From: Hyphomicrobiales bacterium
Lineage (GTDB): Bacteria > Pseudomonadota > Alphaproteobacteria > Rhizobiales > JACESI01
Assembly: GCA_013911885.1 (NCBI GenBank)
Contig: JACESI010000005.1
Location: 62,001-126,000 of the forward strand
Direction of reading: 5' to 3'
DNA length: 64,000 nt
Shown: positions 6,728 to 15,945 of the stretch, one piece after another
Position numbering within the stretch: the first letter of the stretch is position 1
Layout of the letters: every line of letters starts with the position of its first letter
The notes under the pieces: generated by a model
Told to the model about the DNA's origin: nothing
Seen by the model: only the letters and a program-made list of their open reading frames with translations
Databases searched by the model: none
Made by a program: the position numbers and the translations under genes

Positions 6728-9175
6728 GTGCCATCCTTTTCCCGGAGCCTAGAAAAAGCCCTTCATCAGGCCCTGACCTATGCGAATGAGCGTGGTCAGG
6801 AATACGCGACACTCGAGCATCTTCTGCTTGCCTTGATCGACGACAAGGATGCGTCTGCCGTCATGCAGGCATCCAATGTCAACCTCGACAAGCTGCGCGT
6901 CGACCTCACCGAATATGTCGATACCGAGCTTTCCAATCTGGTTGCCGGTTTCGATGATGATTCGAAGCCAACCGCCGGTTTCCAGCGGGTGATCCAGCGT
7001 GCGGTCATTCATGTCCAGTCTTCGGGTCGCGAAGAGGTGACGGGCGCGAATGTGCTGGTCGCGATTTTCGCAGAACGCGAGAGCCATGCGGCCTATTTCC
7101 TGCAAGAGCAGAACATGACGCGCTATGACGCCGTGAATTATATCAGCCACGGCATCGCAAAACGCAGCGGCATGAGCGAAGCCAAACCCGTGCGCGGCGC
7201 CGAAGAGCAGGATCCGGCAAGCGACAGCGCTGCCGATGGCGAGCCGAAAAAGGCCGATGCCCTCGAGGCCTATTGCGTCAATTTGAACACCAAGGCGCTG
7301 AACGGGAAGATCGACCCGCTGATCGGCCGCGATTCGGAAATTTCGCGCACCATCCAGATCCTGTGCCGCCGCCAGAAGAACAATCCGCTCTTCGTCGGCG
7401 ATCCCGGCGTCGGCAAGACCGCGATTGCCGAAGGCCTCGCCAAGCGTATTGTCGAAGGCGATGTGCCTGAAGTGTTGCAGGACGCGACGATTTTCTCGCT
7501 CGACATGGGAACCCTGCTTGCTGGAACCCGCTATCGCGGCGATTTCGAGGAGCGGCTGAAACAGGTCGTGAAAGAGATCGAGAATTATCCCGGCGCGGTG
7601 ATGTTCATCGACGAAATTCACACGGTCATCGGGGCGGGCGCTACATCCGGCGGTGCCATGGATGCATCGAACCTTCTGAAACCGGCGCTTGCCTCCGGCA
7701 CGATCCGCTGCATCGGCTCGACGACATACAAGGAATATCGCCAGTTCTTCGAGAAAGATCGGGCGCTTGTCCGCCGTTTCCAGAAGATCGATGTCAATGA
7801 GCCGACGATCCCCGATGCGATCGAAATCCTCAAGGGACTTCGCCCTTACTATGAAAAATATCACGATGTGAAATTCACCAATGAGGCGATCCGCTCGGCG
7901 GTCGAACTCTCGGCCAAATATATCGGTGACCGCAAACTCCCAGACAAGGCGATCGACGTGATCGATGAGACCGGGGCGAGCCAGAACCTTGTCGCGAAAT
8001 CGAAGCGCAAGAAAACGATCACCGTCGAGGATATCGAGGCAACAATCGCAACGATGGCGCGCATTCCGCCGAAAACCGTCTCCAAGGATGATGCGGAAGT
8101 GCTGTCCAGCCTCGAGAAGACCTTGAAACGCATGGTCTATGGCCAGGATGTGGCAATCAGTGCGCTGACCTCAGCGATCAAACTTGCCCGCGCGGGTCTG
8201 CGCGAGCCGGAAAAGCCGATCGGCAACTATCTTTTCTCAGGTCCGACCGGTGTCGGCAAGACCGAGGTGGCAAAGCAGCTTGCAAGTGCCCTCGGGGTGG
8301 AACTCATCCGTTTCGACATGTCGGAATATATGGAACGCCACACCATCTCGCGGCTGATTGGTGCGCCGCCGGGCTATGTGGGGTTCGATCAGGGCGGCCT
8401 TCTCACCGATGGTGTCGATCAGCATCCGCATTGCGTGCTGCTGCTTGATGAAATCGAGAAGGCACATCCAGACCTTTACAACATCCTGTTGCAGGTGATG
8501 GATCATGGCAAGCTCACCGATCACAACGGCAAGGCGGTGGATTTCCGCAATGTCATTTTGATCATGACCACCAATGCTGGCGCGGCTGACATGCAGCGCG
8601 CCGCCATCGGCTTTGGCAGCACGAAGCGCACGGGCGATGACGAAGCGGCGATCAACAAGCTGTTTACCCCGGAATTTCGCAACCGTCTCGATGCGATCAT
8701 CTCGTTTGGCGCCCTGCCAAAAGAAGTGGTCTATGAGGTTGTGCGCAAATTCGTGATCCAGCTCGAAGCCCAGCTTTCCGAGCGCAACGTGACGTTCGAA
8801 CTCACCGACGAAGCGGTCGAATGGATTGCCGATAAGGGCTATGATGAGTATATGGGCGCGCGTCCTCTCGCGCGCGTCATTCAGGAGCACATCAAGAAGC
8901 CTCTCGCGGACGAGGTACTTTTCGGCAAATTGAAACATGGCGGCGTCCTGAAAGTCTCGGTTGAGCATACCGATGATGGCGGTTCCGGCCTGATGCTCGA
9001 ATCGGTCGAGGATATTGCCGTGCCGAAGAAAGAGGTCGTGAAACCGCGCAAGGCGCGCACGCCTTCCAAGGCGAATGCCAAAAAGACGGGGGCAACCGCG
9101 AAAAAGGCCGTTGAGAAGGGCAAGCGCGGCGATGGCGGAAGCCCGGTGCCGAAGGTGCCGCTCAAGACCGACTAG
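6728..9175 (+). CDS. clpA: ATP-dependent Clp protease ATP-binding subunit ClpA
   Basis: An AAA+ unfoldase that feeds proteins to ClpP. At 815 residues it is longer than E. coli ClpA (758). An N-terminal Clp_N domain (1 to about 145) is followed by AAA-1 with Walker A GDPGVGKT (near 224) and VMFIDEIHT. AAA-2 has Walker A GPTGVGKT (near 505) and LLLDEIEKAHP. The IGFGS loop, which docks on ClpP, is present. The extra length is a Lys/Ala/Pro-rich tail of about 50 residues. Start is GTG, in line with the ribosome site AGAGGT. It forms an operon with clpS. Confidence 0.97.
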   Translation: MPSFSRSLEKALHQALTYANERGQEYATLEHLLLALIDDKDASAVMQASNVNLDKLRVDLTEYVDTELSNLVAGFDDDSKPTAGFQRVIQRAVIHVQSSGREEVTGANVLVAIFAERESHAAYFLQEQNMTRYDAVNYISHGIAKRSGMSEAKPVRGAEEQDPASDSAADGEPKKADALEAYCVNLNTKALNGKIDPLIGRDSEISRTIQILCRRQKNNPLFVGDPGVGKTAIAEGLAKRIVEGDVPEVLQDATIFSLDMGTLLAGTRYRGDFEERLKQVVKEIENYPGAVMFIDEIHTVIGAGATSGGAMDASNLLKPALASGTIRCIGSTTYKEYRQFFEKDRALVRRFQKIDVNEPTIPDAIEILKGLRPYYEKYHDVKFTNEAIRSAVELSAKYIGDRKLPDKAIDVIDETGASQNLVAKSKRKKTITVEDIEATIATMARIPPKTVSKDDAEVLSSLEKTLKRMVYGQDVAISALTSAIKLARAGLREPEKPIGNYLFSGPTGVGKTEVAKQLASALGVELIRFDMSEYMERHTISRLIGAPPGYVGFDQGGLLTDGVDQHPHCVLLLDEIEKAHPDLYNILLQVMDHGKLTDHNGKAVDFRNVILIMTTNAGAADMQRAAIGFGSTKRTGDDEAAINKLFTPEFRNRLDAIISFGALPKEVVYEVVRKFVIQLEAQLSERNVTFELTDEAVEWIADKGYDEYMGARPLARVIQEHIKKPLADEVLFGKLKHGGVLKVSVEHTDDGGSGLMLESVEDIAVPKKEVVKPRKARTPSKANAKKTGATAKKAVEKGKRGDGGSPVPKVPLKTD

Positions 9176-9224
9176 GAAACCCCGTTGCGGGAAGGGATCA
9201 TCGCATCCCGCCAAAGCCAGTACG

Positions 9225-9255
9225 GAAGGGCTGTCCGCTTCATGGGTGGCCCTTC
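9225..9255 (+). terminator. Terminator-like hairpin after clpA
   Basis: GAAGGGCTGTCC (9225-9236) can pair with GGGTGGCCCTTC (9244-9255) over 12 pairs including G-T wobbles, with a 7-base loop. Only a weak T-rich tail follows. Confidence 0.5.
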
Positions 9256-9268
9256 TGGTTTATGGGCG

Positions 9269-9296
9269 CTTGAAGCATAATTCTTGAAGCATAATT
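9269..9296 (+). repeat. Perfect 14-bp tandem duplication
   Basis: CTTGAAGCATAATT is present twice without a gap (9269-9282, 9283-9296) in the spacer between clpA and azlC. Confidence 0.95.
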
Positions 9297-9377
9297 CCGG
9301 CCCGAGTGACGCGAGGGTCGGCAACATCATGGACTGCTAATGCGCGCTCAGCGCGGGGTTTTCGGCAATTCCGCTGA

Positions 9378-10259
9378 ATGCTGCAAAAACCTTTGCCGGG
9401 CATGGAAAAAGCGCTGGCCTTGTGGCAGGCGGCGGTCTTTATTGGGAAATGGTCTCGCCGCCTGTGGCAAGGCTTCAAGTTCGAAAACCGGATCTCCCGC
9501 CTGATGACCGAGCTGTCTCCTGATCTCGATGCGCCCATCCCGCTCACATCGCTGCAATGGTTTTTCAAAGGCACGAAAGTGCTCGCATCCGTTCCGGCGG
9601 TCATACTTGTCATGTCTTTTGTCGGTTTCGGCGGGCTGACGGCGCAGGCGGGCATGACGGCCGGTGAAGCGATGCTTCTGGCCGTCTCGACATGGGCGCT
9701 GCCGAGTGCCGTGGTCGTGGTTGGAGCGATCATCAACAAGGTGCCGTTTTATGCGACGGTCTTTGCCGTGATACTTGCCTCGGTGCGTCTCATGCCAATG
9801 ACCATGGCGCTGGTGCCGATCTTGCGCGGGCCGAAGACCCGGACCTGGCATTTGCTGCTTGCGTCGAATTTCGTCGCGGTCACGGCGTGGGTTTTCGCGA
9901 TGAACCGTTTGCCCGACCTGCCGCGCGAAGGGCGGCTGCCGTATTTTCTCGGTCTTGGCAGCACGCTTGCTTTCGTCAACATGCTGGTCACGGGGCTTTC
10001 CCATTCGCTGAGCGCGAGCCTGCCGCCGGTTGCAGCCGCTTCGCTTCAGTTTCTGACGCCGATATATTTTCTGGTTTCGATGAGTCAGGCCGCCCGGCTG
10101 AAGACGGAATATCTCGCAATCCTGCTTGGCCTTGGCCTTGGTCCCTTGCTGCATGTTATGGTGCCGGAGACGGACCTTTTATGGTGCGGCCTGATCGGCG
10201 GCACGATTGCCTATCTCGCGGGAAAATTCCTGGACCGGCCGAAGGCGGGCGCGCAATGA
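9378..10259 (+). CDS. azlC: AzlC family branched-chain amino acid exporter, large subunit
   Basis: A polytopic inner-membrane protein of the AzlC family, which together with AzlD exports branched-chain amino acids and analogues. From about residue 55 on it shows repeated hydrophobic segments. Family-like features include FGGLTAQAGMT, the helix with LAVSTWALPSA, and PILRGPKT. The start is uncertain: ATG 9378 gives 293 residues with an unusual basic N-terminus of about 42 residues, and ATG 9504 (MTELSPDLDAP) gives 251. Neither has a good ribosome site. The stop overlaps the azlD start (ATGA). Confidence 0.88.
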   Translation: MLQKPLPGMEKALALWQAAVFIGKWSRRLWQGFKFENRISRLMTELSPDLDAPIPLTSLQWFFKGTKVLASVPAVILVMSFVGFGGLTAQAGMTAGEAMLLAVSTWALPSAVVVVGAIINKVPFYATVFAVILASVRLMPMTMALVPILRGPKTRTWHLLLASNFVAVTAWVFAMNRLPDLPREGRLPYFLGLGSTLAFVNMLVTGLSHSLSASLPPVAAASLQFLTPIYFLVSMSQAARLKTEYLAILLGLGLGPLLHVMVPETDLLWCGLIGGTIAYLAGKFLDRPKAGAQ

Positions 10260-10609
10260 GCTTTCTTTCCGCACCGTTTCAGGACTGGTCGCCGCTGCTT
10301 TTCATTCTGCTTGCCGGGGCCCTGCCCACACAGGTCTGGCGCTGGGCGGGGGCGATCCTGTCGCGTTCGATGGATGAGAACAGTGAATTTTTGAAATGGG
10401 TGAAGGCCGTTGCAACCGCGCTTGTTGCCGGCTTGATCGCCAAACTGGTGATCTATCCGTCCGGTTTTCTTGCCGATGTGCCGCTTGTTGCCCGCATCAG
10501 TGCGATGGCGATTGGCTATATCGTGTTCTGGTTCACTGGACCGGGCATCCTGATTGGCATCCTTGCCGCGGAGGTGGTGCTGGTCGGCGCGGCACTATTT
10601 GCCTTTTAG
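10256..10609 (+). CDS. azlD: AzlD family branched-chain amino acid exporter, small subunit
   Basis: A 117-residue membrane protein with about four hydrophobic helices, the small partner of AzlC. AzlD-like features are a first helix ending in LAGALPTQVWRW and a C-terminal PGILIGILAAEVVLVG. The ATG overlaps the azlC stop by 4 bases, the classical coupling in azlCD operons. A much longer open frame continues upstream inside azlC but is only the overlapping frame. It is convergent with the HIT gene. Confidence 0.88.
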   Translation: MSFLSAPFQDWSPLLFILLAGALPTQVWRWAGAILSRSMDENSEFLKWVKAVATALVAGLIAKLVIYPSGFLADVPLVARISAMAIGYIVFWFTGPGILIGILAAEVVLVGAALFAF

Positions 10610-10617
10610 GCGGCACT

Positions 10618-11064
10618 TCAAGCGTGTTTTGCGGGCCTTTCGATGGCGCTGCTGATCAGTTTCGCAAGTTCCGCGAGCTCGGCGTGGTCGGCTTTGCGCC
10701 CATCATGCACATGGAGCGGCACGCCATTATAGCGCGGCATGACGTGGAAATGGGTGTGGAAAACTTCCTGCCCGCCCGCTTCCTCATTGTTCTGGCGCAC
10801 CGTCACGCCATCGACATTGAGGGTCTTCTTGATGGCAAGCACGACCTTTTTCAAAGTAATCATTAAGGCTGCAAGGTCGCGCTCGGAAATGTCGTAGATA
10901 TTGCGCGACGGGCTTTTCGGCAGAACCATGCAATGGCCACGGCTCGCAGGCATGATGTCCATGATGACGAGTGTGCCGGCATCCTCATAGACTTTGTGGC
11001 AGGGAATCTCGCCGGCAATGATCCGGGCGAAAATGTTGTTTGAATCATAGTTTTCGGCAACCAC
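10618..11064 (-). CDS. HIT family nucleotide hydrolase
   Basis: About 148 residues of the histidine-triad family (Hint/HinT-like), which hydrolyse nucleoside phosphoramidates or nucleotidyl conjugates. The sequence has NNIFARIIAGEIPCHKVYED near the N-terminus and the catalytic triad HTHFHVMPRY (H-x-H-x-H) near the C-terminus. I place the start at GTG 11064 because AAAGGA lies 7 bases upstream, and the product then begins like rhizobial homologues. ATG 11085 is the alternative. It is probably cotranscribed with the acyltransferase gene to its right. Confidence 0.92.
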   Translation of the reverse strand: MVAENYDSNNIFARIIAGEIPCHKVYEDAGTLVIMDIMPASRGHCMVLPKSPSRNIYDISERDLAALMITLKKVVLAIKKTLNVDGVTVRQNNEEAGGQEVFHTHFHVMPRYNGVPLHVHDGRKADHAELAELAKLISSAIERPAKHA

Positions 11065-11160
11065 GGCGTGATCCTTTGCTCGCATGCCGACCCCCATGGA
11101 TGGAGCAATCCTCGAACGGGATTAATCCATCTGGCCCCGGGGCGCGGCGACTCGTCCTTT

Positions 11161-12327
11161 TCAAGGATCATTCTTGAAGGGTGCGCGTTCGGCAAGCATT
11201 TCTTTTTCGCGTTCGATTTCCTGCCGCTCCCGGCTGAGATAATGGTCGACCGCATCGCGAAAACCCGGATTGGCGATCCAGTGAGCGGAATAGGTTGTCA
11301 CCGGCAGATAACCGCGGATCAGCTTGTGTCCCCCTTGCGCGCCCGCTTCGACGCGGGAGAGTCCGTGGGCAAGTGCAAAATCAATGGCCTGATAATAACA
11401 GACCTCGAAGTGAAGGAAGGGGTGATCTTCGCTGCATCCCCAATAGCGGCCATAAAGCGTGTCGGAACCGATGAGATTAAGCGCGCCTGCGATAATTGCG
11501 CCATCGCGTTTGGCGATGATGAACAGCACCTTGTCCGCCATCCGCTCGATGAGAAGCGAGAAAAAGGCGCGGGTGAGATAGGGCCTTCCCCATTTGCGGG
11601 CGCCGGTGTCCATGTAGAAAAGAAAAAACCGGTCGATAAGCGCCTCGGTGATCGCGGCTCCGGTCACCCATTCAATGGTGATACCACCTTCGAGCGCGTC
11701 GCGACGTTCCCGCTTCAATTGCTTGCGCTTGCGCGAGGCGAGGGCGCTAAGAAATCCCTCGAAATCGCCGTAGCCCGCATCCTCGAAATGAAACTGCTGA
11801 TCGGTGCGCTGAAGATAGCCGAGTTCGCCGAGGCTCGTCCATTCGGCCCTGGTGAGGAATGTCGCGTGGATCGACGAGGCCCGCAGCGACCGTGCACGCT
11901 CGGCGGCAGCGGCTGCCAGCACCGCGCGGGTCTCTGCCACATCAAAGCCAGGATGGGCGAGAAGGCGCGGGCCGGTGACCGGGGTGAAAGGCACCGCGAC
12001 CTGAAGTTTCGGATAATAGCGCCCGCCCGCGCGTTCAAAGGCATCGGCCCAGCCGTGGTCGAAAACATATTCGCCCTGGCTGTGGCTCTTCAGATAGCAG
12101 GGCATGACGCCGCGCAGCGTTTCATGATCGCCTTTGAGGACGAGATGCTGCGGAAACCAGCCGGTCTCAGCATTTGCCGACTGAGAGCGCTCAAGTGCCT
12201 CCAGAAAGTCGTGCGATACGAAGGGGTTATATGCCGCGCCTGGTGGATTGGCGCAGGCGTCCCATGCCTCCCTGTCTATTTCCGACAGGGAAGTGAAAAC
12301 GGAGACGACGTGTTCACGTTCGTTCAT
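11161..12327 (-). CDS. COG3146/DUF482 GNAT-superfamily protein
   Basis: 388 residues matching the COG3146 family of large GNAT-like proteins, whose members are loosely annotated as peptidoglycan-related acyltransferases. Visible marks are NPFVSHDFLEALE near the start, a VPFTPVTGPRLL motif, KRKQLKRERR, and a conserved C-terminal AHGLSRVEAGAQGGHKLIRGY. The start is ATG (MNEREH). The reaction has not been defined for the family to my knowledge. It lies upstream of the HIT gene and downstream of the RidA gene, all on the minus strand with short spacers, so an operon is plausible. Confidence 0.82.
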   Translation of the reverse strand: MNEREHVVSVFTSLSEIDREAWDACANPPGAAYNPFVSHDFLEALERSQSANAETGWFPQHLVLKGDHETLRGVMPCYLKSHSQGEYVFDHGWADAFERAGGRYYPKLQVAVPFTPVTGPRLLAHPGFDVAETRAVLAAAAAERARSLRASSIHATFLTRAEWTSLGELGYLQRTDQQFHFEDAGYGDFEGFLSALASRKRKQLKRERRDALEGGITIEWVTGAAITEALIDRFFLFYMDTGARKWGRPYLTRAFFSLLIERMADKVLFIIAKRDGAIIAGALNLIGSDTLYGRYWGCSEDHPFLHFEVCYYQAIDFALAHGLSRVEAGAQGGHKLIRGYLPVTTYSAHWIANPGFRDAVDHYLSRERQEIEREKEMLAERAPFKNDP

Positions 12328-12386
12328 GGGGTTAGGGAGCCGCGTTTGCCGGACAGGCCATAAATTAGGCTCCGATCGCCACAAAG

Positions 12387-12866
12387 CTAGGCTTTGATCT
12401 CAAAAATTGCCTCGACTTCCACCGCGACACCAAAGGGCAGGGCGGCAAGGCCGACCGCGGAGCGGGCATGGCGGCCACGTTCGCCAAGCGCATCGACGAA
12501 AAGATTGGACGCGCCGTTGACAACAGCGGGGTGTTCGAGGAAATCGCCGGTTGAAGAAACGAAGCCGGTGATCTTGCTCAGGCCGACAATACGGTCGAAA
12601 TCGCCAAGGGCGGCTCTTGCCTGTGCGAGGACGTTGAGGGCGCAGCGCTTGGCCGCTTCCGCAGCACCCGCCGTATCGATATCGCGTCCGCAGGTGCCTT
12701 TGATCAGCTGACCATCCGCGCCCATCGGCAGTTGGCCCGAGACGTAAAGCATTGTGCCCGCGATCTTGAAGGGCACATAATTCGCTGCCGGTGCCATGGC
12801 CTCAGGAAGGGTGATGCCCTGATCTGCAAGACGTTTCTCCACCTCAGCGTGATAGTTGCTTGTCAT
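12387..12866 (-). CDS. RidA family protein (YjgF/UK114)
   Basis: 159 residues of the RidA family, which hydrolyse reactive enamine/imine intermediates released by PLP enzymes. The protein contains YVPFKIAGTMLYVSGQLPM near the N-terminus and a C-terminal RSAVGLAALPFGVAVEVEAI, where the conserved Arg binds the substrate carboxylate. The start at ATG 12866 is supported by GGAG just upstream. The subgroup (about 155 residues with an N-terminal helical extension) differs from the 130-residue archetype. It is divergent from the EipB gene. Confidence 0.92.
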   Translation of the reverse strand: MTSNYHAEVEKRLADQGITLPEAMAPAANYVPFKIAGTMLYVSGQLPMGADGQLIKGTCGRDIDTAGAAEAAKRCALNVLAQARAALGDFDRIVGLSKITGFVSSTGDFLEHPAVVNGASNLFVDALGERGRHARSAVGLAALPFGVAVEVEAIFEIKA

Positions 12867-12954
12867 CAATTGCTCCTTTCAGACAGAATTTGCCCGCATT
12901 CATCGACGATAGATTTTGATAACGCAAGAGCCGTTTTTATGACACTCTATTGCG

Positions 12955-13803
12955 ATGAATCGATCACCAAAAGGGATTCAAATAAAAATGCGCATGTTCC
13001 TTGTTATTCCCTGTACCTTCACTTTGATGGTCGCGAATGGCTTTGTTGCGGAGTCGGCCACCATCGCGCCACACCGGGCGATTTACGATATCGCTTTCAA
13101 GGAGGCGAGCGCCAAGTCCAAGATCAATGGCGGGGGCGGCAAATGGGTCATGGAACTCACAGGCGCTGCCTGCACGGGCTATAACATCTCCTATCGTTTT
13201 GTGACGCAGCTTACCTATGAGGATGGGAATGAACTGCTGATTGATACGCGCGGCAAGAATTTTGAAAATGGCGAGGGAACGGCGTTCGATTTTTCGAATT
13301 CAACTTACCAGAACAACAAGTTGCTTGAGGAGATCAAAGGTATCGCCTCCAAGCAAGAAGCGGCGATCGATGTGAAACTGTCGCGGCCCGAGCGCGCCGG
13401 ACTTACGCTCAAGGGGGACATTCTCTTTCCGGCGCAGCATTTTGTGCGCCTGATTGAGCAGGCGAAAGCCGGTGAAAAGGTCGTCTCGAGCACTGTTTAT
13501 GAGGGGGTTGAAGGTGCGAAGGAAGCGATGGATGTGACCGCTGTGATCGCACCGGAAAAACCGCTCGAGGATGGTGCTGGCAAGCCCTATCAAGAACTTG
13601 AGGAAAAAAATCTGCGCCGCTGGCCGGTCAGCCTTTCTTATTTCAAGACAGGCGCTACGACCGACACCACGCCTGAATGGCAAAATTCGTTTCTTCTTTA
13701 TGAAAACGGCGTGAGCCGCGACTTCGTGTTCAATTATGGCGATTTTTCGCTAACCGGAACACTGACTAATCTTGAATTGCTGCCGGAAGAGAACTGTTCC
13801 TGA
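12955..13803 (+). CDS. eipB: EipB (DUF1849) periplasmic cell-envelope integrity protein
   Basis: A secreted protein of 271-282 residues with a hydrophobic signal segment (FLVIPCTFTLMVANGFVA). It matches DUF1849/EipB, a beta-spiral periplasmic protein needed for envelope integrity in Brucella. APHRAIYDI and GGKWVMELTGAACTGYN at the start, the LTLKGDILFPAQHF motif and the C-terminal EENC fit the family. The internal Cys of AACTGYN and the penultimate Cys correspond to the disulfide I recall for EipB. ATG 12955 is the longest start; ATG 12988 would put the signal peptide at the very N-terminus. It is convergent with dinB. Confidence 0.9.
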   Translation: MNRSPKGIQIKMRMFLVIPCTFTLMVANGFVAESATIAPHRAIYDIAFKEASAKSKINGGGGKWVMELTGAACTGYNISYRFVTQLTYEDGNELLIDTRGKNFENGEGTAFDFSNSTYQNNKLLEEIKGIASKQEAAIDVKLSRPERAGLTLKGDILFPAQHFVRLIEQAKAGEKVVSSTVYEGVEGAKEAMDVTAVIAPEKPLEDGAGKPYQELEEKNLRRWPVSLSYFKTGATTDTTPEWQNSFLLYENGVSRDFVFNYGDFSLTGTLTNLELLPEENCS

Positions 13804-13815
13804 CAGTCAGTCTCA

Positions 13816-15207
13816 TCACTCCTTGTCCGTATTATCAATGGTGTCGGCCCGTTTTGGACGGGGCGCTTTCGTGTCGCCAGGGCGCGTGATGGCGCGCCGG
13901 GCCTCCCGATCGACCAGAAGACCGAGTTTGACCGCGTCATTGCCGAATTTGCCGCGGACCTTGTCGATCGCGCGTTCTGCTTTGGCGCGTCGCGTCGCCG
14001 CTTCGTCGATGAGATCCTCGGGGTCGGCGATATCGGCCGGGTAAAGATCGCTGACGCCGATCCCGATCAGCCGGAATTTCGTGCCGTCGCATTCACGTTC
14101 AAGCATGGCTTTGCCATCGCGAAACAGGCGATCGGCGAGTTGTGTCGGATCGGCGAGCTTGTGGCTGCGGGTGCGGCTCCGGAAGTCGGTGGTCTTGAGT
14201 TTCAGTACCACGGTCTGGCCGGAAAGTGCCTTGGCCTTGAGTTGTCGCGAGACTTTTTCGCAAAGTTGCCGCAGGCAGCGCGTGAGTTCGGTAAAATCCG
14301 ACAGATCGGTGTTGAACGTCGTCTCCGACGATACGCTCTTGGTTTCCCGCTCCGGGGAAACAACCCGCCTGTCATCGGCACGGGCGAGACGGGCAATACG
14401 CAGGCCCATTGCACCATAGCGCCGGGCAAGGGTCGCCTCGTTCATGCCCTGAAGTTCGCCGATTGTGTGAATGCCGTCCCGCGCCAGCGTCTGCCGAAAA
14501 GCCTGCCCGACACCCCAGATCATGCTCACCGGCTTGTCCTTCAGAAAGCCAAGTGCTTCCGCCCGGCCGATCACCGAAAAGCCGCGGGGCTTTTCGAAAT
14601 CGGAGGCGATTTTTGCGAGGAACTTGTTGAATGACAAGCCGACCGAAACGCTGATGCCTTGGGATTGCTGGATATCGATCACGAAGGCCGCAAGTGTTTC
14701 CGCAGCAGACCGGCCATGCAGCCGCTCGGTGCCGGTGAGATCGAGAAACGCTTCGTCAATCGAGACCGGTTCGACAAGCGGGGTGAGGGTGAGCATCTGT
14801 TGGCGGATCGCGCGGCCAACTTTCGCATATTTTTCCATGTCCGGACGGATCACGACCGCATCGGGGCAAAGCGCGAGGGCCTTGAACATCGGCTGGGCGG
14901 AATGGACGCCGCGAATCCGAGCGATGTAGCACGCCGTCGAGACAACGCCGCGCGTGCCGCCGCCAATGATGACCGGTTTGTCGACCAGCGATGGATTATC
15001 ACGCTTTTCGACCGCTGCATAAAAGGCATCACAGTCAATATGGGCAATCGTGAGGGTGGTCAGTTCCGGGTGGTGGAGAAGGCGCGGGCTGCCGCAAGAC
15101 TTGCAGCGCGGGCGCTGACCGGGAACGGTATTGCTTTTCGGCAACTTGCAATGGCTGAGGCAGTCCCGGCAGAGGGCGAAAGGCTGGTTATCGGCTTCCT
15201 CTGCCAC
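13816..15207 (-). CDS. dinB: DNA polymerase IV (Y-family) with N-terminal Cys-rich extension
   Basis: An error-prone lesion-bypass polymerase of 463 residues. Core motifs are [19 protein letters not shown] (first catalytic Asp), the [11 protein letters not shown] palm motif with the acidic pair, and helix-hairpin-helix and little-finger regions ending before residue 400. The first 55 residues are unusual: CRDCLSHC then CKSC (CxxC-type pairs), probably a zinc-binding knuckle, a variant seen in some alphaproteobacterial DinB. The start is GTG. A basic tail follows the little finger. No LexA box was identified in the short spacer upstream. Confidence 0.95.
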   Translation of the reverse strand: MAEEADNQPFALCRDCLSHCKLPKSNTVPGQRPRCKSCGSPRLLHHPELTTLTIAHIDCDAFYAAVEKRDNPSLVDKPVIIGGGTRGVVSTACYIARIRGVHSAQPMFKALALCPDAVVIRPDMEKYAKVGRAIRQQMLTLTPLVEPVSIDEAFLDLTGTERLHGRSAAETLAAFVIDIQQSQGISVSVGLSFNKFLAKIASDFEKPRGFSVIGRAEALGFLKDKPVSMIWGVGQAFRQTLARDGIHTIGELQGMNEATLARRYGAMGLRIARLARADDRRVVSPERETKSVSSETTFNTDLSDFTELTRCLRQLCEKVSRQLKAKALSGQTVVLKLKTTDFRSRTRSHKLADPTQLADRLFRDGKAMLERECDGTKFRLIGIGVSDLYPADIADPEDLIDEAATRRAKAERAIDKVRGKFGNDAVKLGLLVDREARRAITRPGDTKAPRPKRADTIDNTDKE

Positions 15208-15237
15208 GCCTTGACCTATCGCCGGGGATCAGCGCTC

Positions 15238-15708
15238 CTACTTATTGATTGCGTTCAGCGGGTTCACAGACGATTTCAAGATCTGTTGCAGGAAGGTGAT
15301 TTCCGATCCGCCGGTTGGTGTCGTGCGGTTCAGGAAGTCGAAGACCTTGCCGTCTTTGAGGCCGAAATCGCCGACCTGCTGCACCACGCCATCCTGATCG
15401 AAGAAAACCGCTACAACCCGCTGATCGACGATTTTACCGCGGGAGAAGGCTGCGCGCTTGCGCGTTTTCTGGCTGATATAATAAAATCCTTCGCGACCGA
15501 AGGTTTCGACAGTTGATGGTGTGCCAAGGGCGAGAAGAACCTGATCCTTGCTCGCGCCGATCGGAATCTGCTGCAGCGCCTCAGGCGAGACGACATAGCC
15601 GTGCTGAATGGTCTGCGACAGGCAGCCGCCCAGAACGAGCGCTGTTCCGAGCAATCCAATTCTTGCATATGAGCCAAGGGAAGCGGTGATTTTCAGTCGA
15701 TTGCTCAT
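15238..15708 (-). CDS. bamE: Outer membrane assembly lipoprotein BamE
   Basis: A 156-residue SmpA/OmlA-type lipoprotein of the BAM complex, which inserts beta-barrel proteins into the outer membrane. ATG 15708 starts a lipoprotein signal peptide with lipobox VLGGC. The mature part shows GYVVSPEALQQIPIGASKDQVLLALGTP, the typical BamE core. A C-terminal part carries GKVFDFLNRTTPTGG. A longer frame to 16110 exists but lacks signal-peptide logic. The gene is divergent from the cytochrome bc1 chaperone gene, a common alphaproteobacterial arrangement. Confidence 0.93.
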   Translation of the reverse strand: MSNRLKITASLGSYARIGLLGTALVLGGCLSQTIQHGYVVSPEALQQIPIGASKDQVLLALGTPSTVETFGREGFYYISQKTRKRAAFSRGKIVDQRVVAVFFDQDGVVQQVGDFGLKDGKVFDFLNRTTPTGGSEITFLQQILKSSVNPLNAINK

Positions 15709-15945
15709 GGGTAAGGTCCGTCTTGAAAGAATCTCTCGGTCAACGCCATTATATATACACCATATGAGGTGGTGCCGGAAATTTGAATATCCGGTTGTTG
15801 GGCGACCCTGGAAATAGCCTCGATATTTGGCGAGAAGGTGGCATGTGGTATGGCACAGGTTGGCGGACTTCGTAAAGTCTGCAATGGCCTTGCGGGGACG
15901 GCGAATTTGGCGGCGTCGCTTGAAAACAGAGAGCGGATTGAGGCA

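Noticed and set aside
9297..9365. Stretch containing GGACTGCTAAT, reminiscent of a tRNA-Ser anticodon arm
   Set aside because: No acceptor, D or T arm pairs around it; no cloverleaf can be drawn.
12365..12402. Imperfect direct repeat around TTAGGCTCCGATC / CTAGGCTTTGATC at the ridA stop
   Set aside because: Too many mismatches to call a duplication confidently, although it resembles the other boundary repeats.
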